NCBI RefSeq assembly: GCF_002260525.1
Contig: NZ_MRYI01000004.1
Coordinates: forward strand, 186,001-250,000
DNA: 64,000 nucleotides
Direction: 5' to 3'
Origin: Hahella sp. CCB-MM4
GTDB taxonomy: Bacteria; Pseudomonadota; Gammaproteobacteria; Pseudomonadales; Oleiphilaceae
Part shown: piece by piece, positions 57,804 to 64,000 of the stretch
Numbering within the stretch: the stretch's first letter is position 1
Layout: every line of letters starts with the position of its first letter
Translations under genes and position numbers: made by a program
Notes under the pieces: model-generated
What the model was told of the DNA's origin: nothing
What the model saw: the letters and a program-made list of their open reading frames with translations, nothing else
The model's database searches: none

Positions 57804-59489
57804 TCAGGCCGCATGGCTGTGTTTCTTGACTTCCTCATCACGCAATTCGCGTCTGAGGATCTTGCCCACGTTGGATTTCGGCAATTCGTCCCGGAACTCT
57901 ATGAATTTAGGCACTTTGTAAGCGGTCAATCGTTCACGACAGAATTCTTTCAACGCACTGTCGGTAAGATTCGGACTGCTCTTCACTACAAAGACTTTTA
58001 CCACTTCACCGCTCTTCAGATCGGGAACCCCAATGGCCGCACACTCCACCACATCCGGGTGACTGCCAACCACGTCCTCAATTTCATTGGGATACACGTT
58101 AAAGCCGGATACCAGGATCATATCCTTCTTACGATCGACAATCCGCAGATAACCGTCATTCTGAACCAGTGCGATATCGCCCGTCTTGATCCAGCCGTCT
58201 TCTGTCATCGTCTTGGCGGTTTCATCCGGACGCTGCCAGTAGCCTTTCATGACTTGAGGGCCCTTCACACACAGCTCACCAGCCTCCCCTACCGACAACT
58301 CCTTACCTTCATCGTCAATCACTTTGACGTGGGTATTAGGTATGGGCAATCCGATAGTACCGATCTGCACCGCATTGATGGGATTAATGGATACGACCGG
58401 TGACGTTTCAGTCATACCGTAGCCTTCCGTGACATCGCAACCGGTGACGGTTTTCCACATCTTGGCAGTATCCGATGTCAGAGCCATACCACCGGCGGCG
58501 GTAATTTTGAGGTGACTGAAATCCAGGTCCTGGAAACCTTCGTTATTGCACAGTGCAACGAACAACGTATTGATGCCCAGAAACCCGGTGAAGTTCCACT
58601 TCTGCAATTCCTTGACGAACCCGTCCAGATCCCGCGGATTGGGAATCAAAACGCTGTGGTTGCCTGTCTCCAGCATAATGCCGCAGTTCATGGTGAAGGA
58701 ATAAATATGGTAGAGCGGCAACGGTGCTATGATGGTTTCGCAGCCTTCACCCAGTCGAACAGTCAGCAGTGGTTTCAGCTGTAATACATTGGCAACCAGG
58801 TTGGCTTGGGTCAGCATCGCCCCTTTGGCCACCCCGGTCGTGCCGCCGGTATACTGCAGCACTGCCAGATCGTCGCGTTTGATCTTAACCTTCCTGAACG
58901 TGCTTTTGCTTCCCAGGCCAAGTGCCTTGGTGAAACTTACCGCATCAGGAATATCAAACGGGGGCACCATTTTTTTGATGTACTTGACCGCCTTGTTCAT
59001 GACGAAACGCTTCAGCGGAGAATGCATGTCGGCGATTTCGGTCACAATCACGGTTTCGATGCCAGTGTGGGGCAACACTTCTTCAGCGGTCGCCGCCATG
59101 TTAGCCAACACGACAAGCGCCTTGGCTCCCGAGTCATTAAACTGGTGTTCCATTTCCCTGGCGGTGTACAGAGGATTCGTGTTCACCACAACCAGACCGG
59201 CGCGCATGGCACCATACACCGCGATCGGGTATTGCAGAAGATTTGGCATCTGAACGGCGATACGGTCGCCGCGCTTCAGGTTGGTGTGATTCTGCAGATA
59301 GGCTGCAAACTGTCGGGTATACTGTTCCAGCTCACCGTAAGTAATGGTGGTTCCCAATGCCGAAAATGCCGGTTTATCGGCAAACCTCTGGCAAGCCTGC
59401 TCGAACATCTCAACCACAGAAGCATACTTGTCCAACTCAACCTCAGAGGGGATACCCGGAGGGTACTTGTCCTTGAAAAAGTTCTCCAT
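57804..59489 (-). CDS. fadD: Long-chain fatty acid--CoA ligase
   Basis: A 561-residue acyl-CoA synthetase that activates imported fatty acids at the inner membrane. MENFFKDKYPPGIPSEVE is the FadD start. AMP-binding P-loop YTGGTTGVAKGAML, GYGMTETSPVVSINP, GWIKTGDIALVQNDGYLRIVDRKKDMILVSGFNVYP (seen in parts) and the C-terminal Lys in SNVGKILRRELRD are all intact. The ATG at 59489 is preferred over an upstream start at 59519. Beta-oxidation genes are typical PsrA targets, and psrA is in this window, but I found no PsrA box in front of this gene. Confidence 0.95.
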   Translation of the reverse strand: MENFFKDKYPPGIPSEVELDKYASVVEMFEQACQRFADKPAFSALGTTITYGELEQYTRQFAAYLQNHTNLKRGDRIAVQMPNLLQYPIAVYGAMRAGLVVVNTNPLYTAREMEHQFNDSGAKALVVLANMAATAEEVLPHTGIETVIVTEIADMHSPLKRFVMNKAVKYIKKMVPPFDIPDAVSFTKALGLGSKSTFRKVKIKRDDLAVLQYTGGTTGVAKGAMLTQANLVANVLQLKPLLTVRLGEGCETIIAPLPLYHIYSFTMNCGIMLETGNHSVLIPNPRDLDGFVKELQKWNFTGFLGINTLFVALCNNEGFQDLDFSHLKITAAGGMALTSDTAKMWKTVTGCDVTEGYGMTETSPVVSINPINAVQIGTIGLPIPNTHVKVIDDEGKELSVGEAGELCVKGPQVMKGYWQRPDETAKTMTEDGWIKTGDIALVQNDGYLRIVDRKKDMILVSGFNVYPNEIEDVVGSHPDVVECAAIGVPDLKSGEVVKVFVVKSSPNLTDSALKEFCRERLTAYKVPKFIEFRDELPKSNVGKILRRELRDEEVKKHSHAA

Positions 59490-59686
59490 ACGCCTGTCTC
59501 CCAATACAATCGCTATCAATCGTTATTCTTTTGTTGTGAATTTGCCGGCAGAGATATCCAATACCGGGTTGTCAGAATGACCTGGACTTTTATGCCCGCA
59601 TTTTCAGGATATTTAGCAGCCACCGACAACACTGCTCACAGCACCACCTGCGTTGATGAACCTGGCAACCCGGGGCTGGCCTTATC

Positions 59687-59774
59687 GGTTTCATGGAACT
59701 TTATTGGTTTCATGGAACTTTATCGGTTTCATGGAACTTTATCGGTTTCATGGAAGATTGTCGGTTTCATGAAA
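59687..59774. repeat. 19-bp tandem array upstream of fadD
   Basis: Units GGTTTCATGGAACTTTATC at 59687, 59706, 59725 and 59744 (the last diverged in its second half) and a partial unit at 59763 ending in the 12-bp palindrome GTTTCATGAAAC. Period 19 bp throughout. It starts about 200 bp before fadD. Confidence 0.95.
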
Positions 59775-59943
59775 CTACAGTGAACCACATCCCCCATATG
59801 GGTTAGGACATATTGCAGTTGATGATGATGTTATTTTGGGTGCTAAGAATACCAGCTTTGCGACCTACAACATAGACAAAGGTATGATATTTGATAATGT
59901 GGCAAGGTTTGTTTGGCGTCATAACCTTCTGATTAGCCAATAA
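59773..59943 (+). pseudogene. Possible gene remnant without start
   Basis: An open frame of 56 codons between a TGA at 59770 and a TAA at 59941, with no early start codon. It reads NYSEPHPPYGLGHIAVDDD and later NVARFVWRHNLLISQ. It is AT-richer than neighbours and begins directly at the end of the 19-bp array. It could be the tail of a lost gene; I do not recognise the family. The only internal ATG (59883) would give 20 residues. Confidence 0.3.
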
Positions 59944-60035
59944 ATGATCAATACACCGGGAATTCTTGACCTGTCATTGTCATCAACCAAAACCATAATC
60001 CCTTACATCATATCTGAAGAAAAAGAGTAAACAGG

Positions 60036-61028
60036 ATGCAGTATCAGGAATCAGACCTGGCCAGTGCTGAAAGATTGGACGAAAGCCATAGTCCGGACAC
60101 CATCGAAAGTATCGATGGTCACCAAATTACCCTCTATAAATGGCTACCCCAAAATCGGGCTCCCAAGGGCGTGTTTCAGATCGTACACGGGATGGCAGAG
60201 CATAGCGCCCGTTATGAACATCTGGCCAAAGCCCTTACCGAACAGGGCTTCATGGTAATAGCCCACGACCACCGTGGCCATGGGCGTTCAGCAAGAGGCA
60301 AGCTCCTCGGACATTATGACGACAAGGACGGCTGGCGCAAGGTGGTCGGAGACGTCAATCTGGTCTACCAATATTGCCAGCAGCACTGTCATCAGGGCCC
60401 CCATGTACTATTTGCCCATAGCATGGGCTCTTTTATCACCATGGGCTTCCTGATGAACTACCCCACCGCTTTGTCCGGCCTGATTCTTTCGGGAAGCAAT
60501 TACTCCCCACCAATAAAGTTCAAAGCCGCCGTCCAGATTGCCAGACTGGAGAAGCTTCGTCTGGGTGCGAGGACCACCAGCAAATTTCTGGATTTCCTGT
60601 CGTTCGGCTCATTCAACGATCACTTCAAACCTAACCGTACCAGCCACGATTGGCTGTCCCGGGATACGGAACAGGTGGATCGATACATCAATGACCCTGC
60701 CTGCGGGTTTATCGCAACCACTCAATTATGGTGCGACTTTCTCGGCGGACTGAGGGACATCTCAGCTTCCCGCAACCTCAGAAAGCTCCCCAAAAATATT
60801 CCTTACTATCTTCTCTCCGGAGACAGGGACCCCGTGGGAGGAATGGGCAAAGGCGTTAAGGAGCTGTCCCGTAAACTCAAGAATAGCGGAGTTCAGCAAC
60901 TGAACTGCCGGTTATACCCGGATGGCCGTCATGAGATGTTAAACGAAACCAATAAAGACGAAGTTATTCAGGATATGGTGAAATGGCTTGAGCAACACCA
61001 TTTACTGCCTGACTCCTGTCACCACTGA
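60036..61028 (+). CDS. Alpha/beta hydrolase, lysophospholipase/monoacylglycerol lipase type
   Basis: A 330-residue serine hydrolase. IVHGMAEHSARYEHLAKAL gives the oxyanion HGM motif, VIAHDHRGHGRSARG follows, the nucleophile elbow is FAHSMGSF (near 130), Asp in LLSGDRDPVGG and His in YPDGRHEMLNE. No signal peptide. It fits monoglyceride lipase/PldB relatives and stands between fadD and a MaoC hydratase as in Pseudomonas, so it probably feeds released fatty acids to FadD. ATG at 60036 with AACAGG before it. Confidence 0.9.
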   Translation: MQYQESDLASAERLDESHSPDTIESIDGHQITLYKWLPQNRAPKGVFQIVHGMAEHSARYEHLAKALTEQGFMVIAHDHRGHGRSARGKLLGHYDDKDGWRKVVGDVNLVYQYCQQHCHQGPHVLFAHSMGSFITMGFLMNYPTALSGLILSGSNYSPPIKFKAAVQIARLEKLRLGARTTSKFLDFLSFGSFNDHFKPNRTSHDWLSRDTEQVDRYINDPACGFIATTQLWCDFLGGLRDISASRNLRKLPKNIPYYLLSGDRDPVGGMGKGVKELSRKLKNSGVQQLNCRLYPDGRHEMLNETNKDEVIQDMVKWLEQHHLLPDSCHH

Positions 61029-61053
61029 GCCTGTTACCACCGAGCCTGTCAGG
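61015..61053. repeat. 15-bp tandem repeat across the hydrolase stop codon
   Basis: CCTGTCACCACTGAG (61015-61029), CCTGTTACCACCGAG (61030-61044) and a partial third copy CCTGTCAGG. The first unit contains the TGA stop; in the second the same place is CGA. Confidence 0.88.
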
Positions 61054-61090
61054 CCGACGGACGGCCATGCTTCCGGGTTGAATATAAGCT

Positions 61091-61106
61091 ACACTGAACA
61101 CAGTGT
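61091..61106. promoter_or_regulatory. Palindrome upstream of the MaoC gene
   Basis: ACACTG-AACA-CAGTGT, a perfect 6+4+6 palindrome, ends 30 bp before the start at 61137. Possible operator; regulator unknown. Confidence 0.35.
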
Positions 61107-61136
61107 CTCAATTTACCAGGTACGATAAGTAGACTT

Positions 61137-61607
61137 ATGGACGTATTAGAAAACTTCACTTATGACGAACTGGATGTGGGAGATACTGCCACATTCACCA
61201 AAACCCTGACCGAGGATCAAATTATCCTGTTTGCTGCCGTCTCAGGCGACATGAATCCGGTTCACCTGGATCCAAAATTTGCAGAAACGACGGTTTTCAA
61301 AGAGCGGATAGCACACGGAATGTGGTCAGGAGCACTGATATCGGCGGCCATTGCCACGGTATTACCAGGTCCAGGATCTATCTATCTTGAACAAAGCATG
61401 GCGTTTCTGAGGCCAGTAAAAATCAACGACATTCTGACTGCCCGGATTACGGTAACGGAAAAACTTCCGAAAGGCCGCGTGGTACTACAGTGTGAAATCC
61501 ACAACCAAAATGACGAGCAAGTCGTTTCCGGTCAGGCCAAAGTCATTGCGCCAAAAGAAAAGATGCAGGTAGACAAACCGGAACTCCCGGAAATCACCAT
61601 CGGTTAA
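61137..61607 (+). CDS. MaoC-like (R)-specific enoyl-CoA hydratase
   Basis: A 156-residue hot-dog hydratase. The hydratase-2 motif is AVSGDMNPVHLDPKFAETT with Asp38, Asn40 and His43, then ERIAHGMWSGALISAA. It adds water to trans-2-enoyl-CoA to give (R)-3-hydroxyacyl-CoA, which links beta-oxidation with polyhydroxyalkanoate or lipid synthesis. Its position after fadD and the lipase gene matches the PhaJ4-like gene of Pseudomonas. Separate promoter likely because of the 108-bp gap and a palindrome in it. Confidence 0.9.
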   Translation: MDVLENFTYDELDVGDTATFTKTLTEDQIILFAAVSGDMNPVHLDPKFAETTVFKERIAHGMWSGALISAAIATVLPGPGSIYLEQSMAFLRPVKINDILTARITVTEKLPKGRVVLQCEIHNQNDEQVVSGQAKVIAPKEKMQVDKPELPEITIG

Positions 61608-61660
61608 CCGCATCTCGTAGAGCCTTGCTCTATCCAATCAAGCTTACGCTATCAAGAACC

Positions 61661-61690
61661 AAAAAAGCCGGACAACTGTCCGGCTTTTTT
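61661..61690. terminator. Bidirectional terminator maoC / transducer operon
   Basis: Stem AGCCGGAC/GTCCGGCT at 61666-61673 and 61678-61685, loop AACT, with A6 before and T6 after. It separates convergent transcripts. Confidence 0.93.
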
Positions 61691-61711
61691 ATTCCCTCAT
61701 CCAAGCCCTGA

Positions 61712-62680
61712 TCAGGTCGGGAAGAAGTCGATGGGATATTGCACCTTCTGCTTCTCAGTGTCTGCCTTGGCACCAAAGTTGACCAACAGCAGTCTTGCAC
61801 AGACTTTGCGTTCAACTTCCGGATTGCCCAGCTCACTTTTGACAACATCACAGGAAGATACCGATCCGTTGGATTCCAGCACCAGCTCAAAGGTGACAGC
61901 ACCTTTCAGGGTCGGGTTCTGCCTCAGCTCACGCTTGTAGATCCGCGAGATAGCCCCCTTATTGGAGTCAAACACCCGGCGGATTTCCTCCGCTGAACGC
62001 CCGCCACCTTTTCTGGATTGCTTCGCCGCAGCCTCTTCTTTTGCCACCTGTTCAGCCACCGGTGATTCCACTTCAGTCACCTGACGAGTCGCCAACGCCA
62101 TTTTCTGCGTGCTCTGGTCAAGCTGACTGGTGTCCACACCGCCACTGCTCTTGGTGGAAACACTGTTGACCAAGCCTTCAGAAGACTTACGCGCTATCGG
62201 TTTAGCGGTCAACAGCGGCTGGTCCGTTGCCGGTGCCGTATCCGCTAAGGCCCTCAGTTCTGACAGCTGATCACTCAATGCCAGAAGTCCTGTGCTCTTG
62301 GCCTTCTCGCGAGCTTTCTGAACATCATTCTTGGGCTCGGGTTTAGGCTCAGGCTTCGGCTCGGGTTTGGGTTCGGGTTTAGGTTCGGGCTTCGGCTCGG
62401 GTTTCGGTTCCGGCTCTTCCTTTTTTTCCTCAGGTTTGGGCGGCTCCGGTTCGGGCTTCTTGATTTCGGGTTTCGGCAATTCCCGCTTCTCAATGACCAC
62501 CCGGGCCAGCTGAGGAGGCAGGGCTTCCAGCTCCTCACGGCTTTTCTCGGGCAGATTAACCAGCGGGACAATCGTACCAATGACCAGAAATACCAGGAAA
62601 CAGCACAGCAGAATCAACAGGAAGCGGTCACGCTCTTTGGCATCCACCTGCCAGGGCAATGGTACACTCGCGGTTCTCAT
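61712..62680 (-). CDS. AgmX/PglI C-terminal domain, TonB-like energy transducer
   Basis: A 322-residue protein. One membrane helix (residues 22-42) after a short cytosolic start; a periplasmic Pro/Glu/Lys spacer with eight or so KPEP units (residues 73-115); a variable middle; and a C-terminal AgmX/PglI-type domain starting at RSAEEIRRVFDSNKGAISRIYKRELRQNP, with GAVTFELVLESNGSVSSC and a pair of Cys. It takes the place of TonB after one ExbB and two ExbD genes. Which outer-membrane partner it drives is unknown. It overlaps the exbD gene upstream by 4 bp. Confidence 0.85.
   Translation of the reverse strand: MRTASVPLPWQVDAKERDRFLLILLCCFLVFLVIGTIVPLVNLPEKSREELEALPPQLARVVIEKRELPKPEIKKPEPEPPKPEEKKEEPEPKPEPKPEPKPEPKPEPKPEPKPEPKNDVQKAREKAKSTGLLALSDQLSELRALADTAPATDQPLLTAKPIARKSSEGLVNSVSTKSSGGVDTSQLDQSTQKMALATRQVTEVESPVAEQVAKEEAAAKQSRKGGGRSAEEIRRVFDSNKGAISRIYKRELRQNPTLKGAVTFELVLESNGSVSSCDVVKSELGNPEVERKVCARLLLVNFGAKADTEKQKVQYPIDFFPT
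62332..62416. repeat. 12-bp coding repeats for KPEP units
   Basis: About seven copies of a 12-bp unit of the type GGCTCGGGTTTA on the plus strand, coding KPEP on the minus strand. Such repeats may change in number between strains and thereby set the spacer length across the periplasm. Confidence 0.85.
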
Positions 62681-63177
62681 GCTCCGGCCTCCCCTTCACC
62701 CTTGCGAGATACTGCCAGGGAGATACTGCTGTAACCGGATTCCACACAGGTGGACATAATTCTCTTCAGCAGTTTGTACGGCAGTTCCCTATCAGCCATG
62801 ACCATAATTGGCCTGCCGTTGGGATCTTCAGCAACGGTTCTCGATGCCTGATAGTCCAGCTCTGCTTTGAGGCCATCGATGATCAGAGACTCCTGATCAG
62901 CAGCCTTTCCGGCATTTGCAACCACCCGACCACCGACAACGATATTGTCTTCGGAGACATTGATCGTCAGCAGGTCTCTTGGCAGCTGATCAGCAACCGA
63001 AACCGGCAGTTTGATATCCGCATTCTGCTGTAAGACCTGAACGTCCGATGAGTTCACCATCAGGAAGAAAACCAGGATGGTAAATATGTCCATCAGGGAC
63101 ACCAGGTTCAAACCGGCTGTTTTGTGCATGCGCCGATAGTGGCGCTGCACTCTTTTTGCGCGGGCGGACTGCTTCAT
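62677..63177 (-). CDS. ExbD/TolR family protein with intact proton-site Asp
   Basis: A 166-residue inner-membrane protein with one helix and a periplasmic domain. GLNLVSLMDIFTILVFFLMVNSSD holds the protonatable Asp at residue 30 at the start of the helix. The short basic N-terminus (MKQSARAKRVQRHYRRMHK) is cytosolic. It overlaps the exbD gene upstream and the AgmX gene downstream by 4 bp each, so all four products are made together. Confidence 0.88.
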   Translation of the reverse strand: MKQSARAKRVQRHYRRMHKTAGLNLVSLMDIFTILVFFLMVNSSDVQVLQQNADIKLPVSVADQLPRDLLTINVSEDNIVVGGRVVANAGKAADQESLIIDGLKAELDYQASRTVAEDPNGRPIMVMADRELPYKLLKRIMSTCVESGYSSISLAVSRKGEGEAGA

Positions 63178-63692
63178 TGAGCACCTCCCGCATCAGCCAT
63201 GGGATCGATGATTTCCGGAGCGTCCGCGATGGATATGTCTGGAAACAGTTCCGCATTCACAACACTGCCGGCCACAACCGTTCTATAAGACCTCAGAGTA
63301 TCCATGGCGGTTACCAGAGTCTGATAGGAGGTATTATCCTTGGGCATAATTGTGATATCGCGCTTCTCCGGCAGACGGGCCTTGATATCCTTGGCAACCA
63401 GACTCAGCAATGCAAAGTCGTGTTCACCGGTTTCCAGTTTGGGGATCTGCTTGATCACCCCGCCCTTGTTGTCAGCGACAATTAACCGGTCATCCAGGAT
63501 AATGGCCTGCAACTGCAGGTTTTCTTCATTGTTGTTGCCCCCAGTGGACTCTGGAAAATTCAGGTCCAGAACACTGGTCTGCGCAAATACGAGATTGATA
63601 AGTAACACCGGTACCAGAACGATCATGAGATTCATGAACGCGGTAATATCAAGCTCAGCATTGCGCTCCGGGCGACGATGCTTACGACGCAT
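63174..63692 (-). CDS. ExbD/TolR family protein with Asn at the proton-site position
   Basis: A 172-residue paralogue of the next gene. The helix start reads LDITAFMNLMIVLVPVLLINLVF: where ExbD/TolR/MotB have the essential Asp (F-I-D-V), this has Asn21 (codon AAT). It also carries a Pro within the helix. The periplasmic part (residues 45-160) keeps the ExbD pattern. It may form a heterodimer with the normal ExbD so that only one of the two chains carries a proton. It starts 16 bp after the ExbB stop. Confidence 0.85.
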   Translation of the reverse strand: MRRKHRRPERNAELDITAFMNLMIVLVPVLLINLVFAQTSVLDLNFPESTGGNNNEENLQLQAIILDDRLIVADNKGGVIKQIPKLETGEHDFALLSLVAKDIKARLPEKRDITIMPKDNTSYQTLVTAMDTLRSYRTVVAGSVVNAELFPDISIADAPEIIDPMADAGGAQ

Positions 63693-63707
63693 GATGATTA
63701 TCCTGGA

Positions 63708-64000
63708 TTAAGCTTGTTCAGTACCGTTGTTACTACGCTCAGAAATCAGGTTCATGATTTTCACGCCGGCGGCTTCAAAACTGTCAACAATTTCGTTAGT
63801 TTTGGTTTGCAGGATAGCGTGCAAAAGCAGCAATGGAATAGCAGCAATCAGACCGAATGCGGTGGTGTTCATCGCCACGGAAATACTCTGGGATAACAGG
63901 TTGGCCTTCTCGGCAGGGTCCGCATTCGCAACGGCGGTAAAGGCCGCGATCAGACCGATAATGGTCCCCAACAGCCCAAGCAGAGTGGATACGTTCGCCA
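63708..64000 (-). CDS. MotA/TolQ/ExbB family proton channel, 5' part missing
   Basis: The last 97 residues or so of an ExbB-like channel; the frame is open to the window end. LLGLLGTIIGLIAAFTAV is the conserved third-last helix region, then SISVAMNTTAFGLIAAIPLLLLHAIL with the usual Thr and the T-A-x-G-L-x-x-A-I-P motif, and a cytosolic helix (LQTKTNEIVDSFEAAG). It is the ion-channel part of the ExbB-ExbD-ExbD-AgmX unit. Confidence 0.92.
   Translation of the reverse strand, partial: ANVSTLLGLLGTIIGLIAAFTAVANADPAEKANLLSQSISVAMNTTAFGLIAAIPLLLLHAILQTKTNEIVDSFEAAGVKIMNLISERSNNGTEQA

Noticed and set aside
59687-59774. Short CRISPR array
   Set aside because: Units are directly adjacent with a 19-bp period and no spacers, and no cas gene is near.
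59490-59780. PsrA box in front of fadD
   Set aside because: GTTTCATGAAAC has the arms in the opposite order (GTTTC...GAAAC) and does not fit the PsrA consensus.
62331-62513. Gly/Ser/Phe repeat frame on the plus strand
   Set aside because: Produced by the complementary strand of the KPEP repeats; no independent signal.

Overview
The window reads as the chromosome of a marine-type gammaproteobacterium related to Pseudomonadales/Oceanospirillales (Marinobacter, Ketobacter and Hahella-like bacteria). This rests on a complete Na+-translocating NADH:quinone reductase operon, PsrA-type fatty-acid sensing, CysB/CysH of the iron-sulfur type, ThrH, and long stretches of gene order that resemble Pseudomonas aeruginosa (sthA-apbE-nqr-gap-mfd-csiV-mtiP-nagZ-psrA; pabB-thrH-cysH-cysB; fabH homologue-hrpA-fadD-lipase-maoC). 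The synteny comes from memory, not from a search. Coding density is high. I found no tRNA, rRNA, CRISPR array, prophage or intact insertion sequence.

Layout. 1-1.7 kb: 3' part of a DAHP-synthase-like gene and a glycerophosphodiesterase. 1.8-10.6 kb (minus): nqrABCDEF-apbE-nqrM, then soluble transhydrogenase sthA; together a sodium-motive respiratory module with its flavinylation and iron-insertion factors. 10.8-17 kb: long-form GAPDH, then the plus-strand pair mfd-csiV. 17-21.6 kb (minus): methylthioinosine phosphorylase, MscS channel, NagZ, an L,D-transpeptidase and the regulator PsrA, which has two overlapping operator-like palindromes in front of it. 21.8-25 kb: ammonium transporter with NtrC/sigma-54-like sites, a macrodomain protein and an unknown membrane protein. 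25-30 kb: riboflavin synthase, a rhomboid protease with a repeat tail, a convergent zinc-finger/membrane protein with a similar tail, and holB. 30-33 kb: transglutaminase TgpA and a DUF58 protein. 33-35.5 kb: three small secreted proteins with related N-termini, resembling the FilA/DUF6160 group. 35.9-44 kb: pabB, thrH, cysH, cysB, a TauE exporter and a large LuxR/MalT-type regulator. 44-51 kb (minus): DinG/YoaA-like helicase, GspB/ExeB, GspA/ExeA and a patatin phospholipase. 51-61.6 kb: MlaA, a thioesterase, a FabH-like synthase, HrpA, FadD, a monoglyceride lipase-like hydrolase and a MaoC hydratase, a lipid-centred block. 61.7-64 kb (minus): ExbB-ExbD-ExbD-AgmX/TonB-like energy transducer, cut by the window end.

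What stands out: (i) at least ten intergenic micro-arrays of 8-24 bp degenerate tandem repeats, several starting across a stop codon and copying it; (ii) an ExbD paralogue with Asn at the protonatable Asp position beside a normal ExbD; (iii) NqrC with Ser instead of Thr at the FMN attachment site; (iv) tandem PsrA boxes; (v) a convergent rhomboid/B-box pair sharing repeat tails; (vi) the cluster of small secreted proteins; (vii) NtrC-like sites near amtB.
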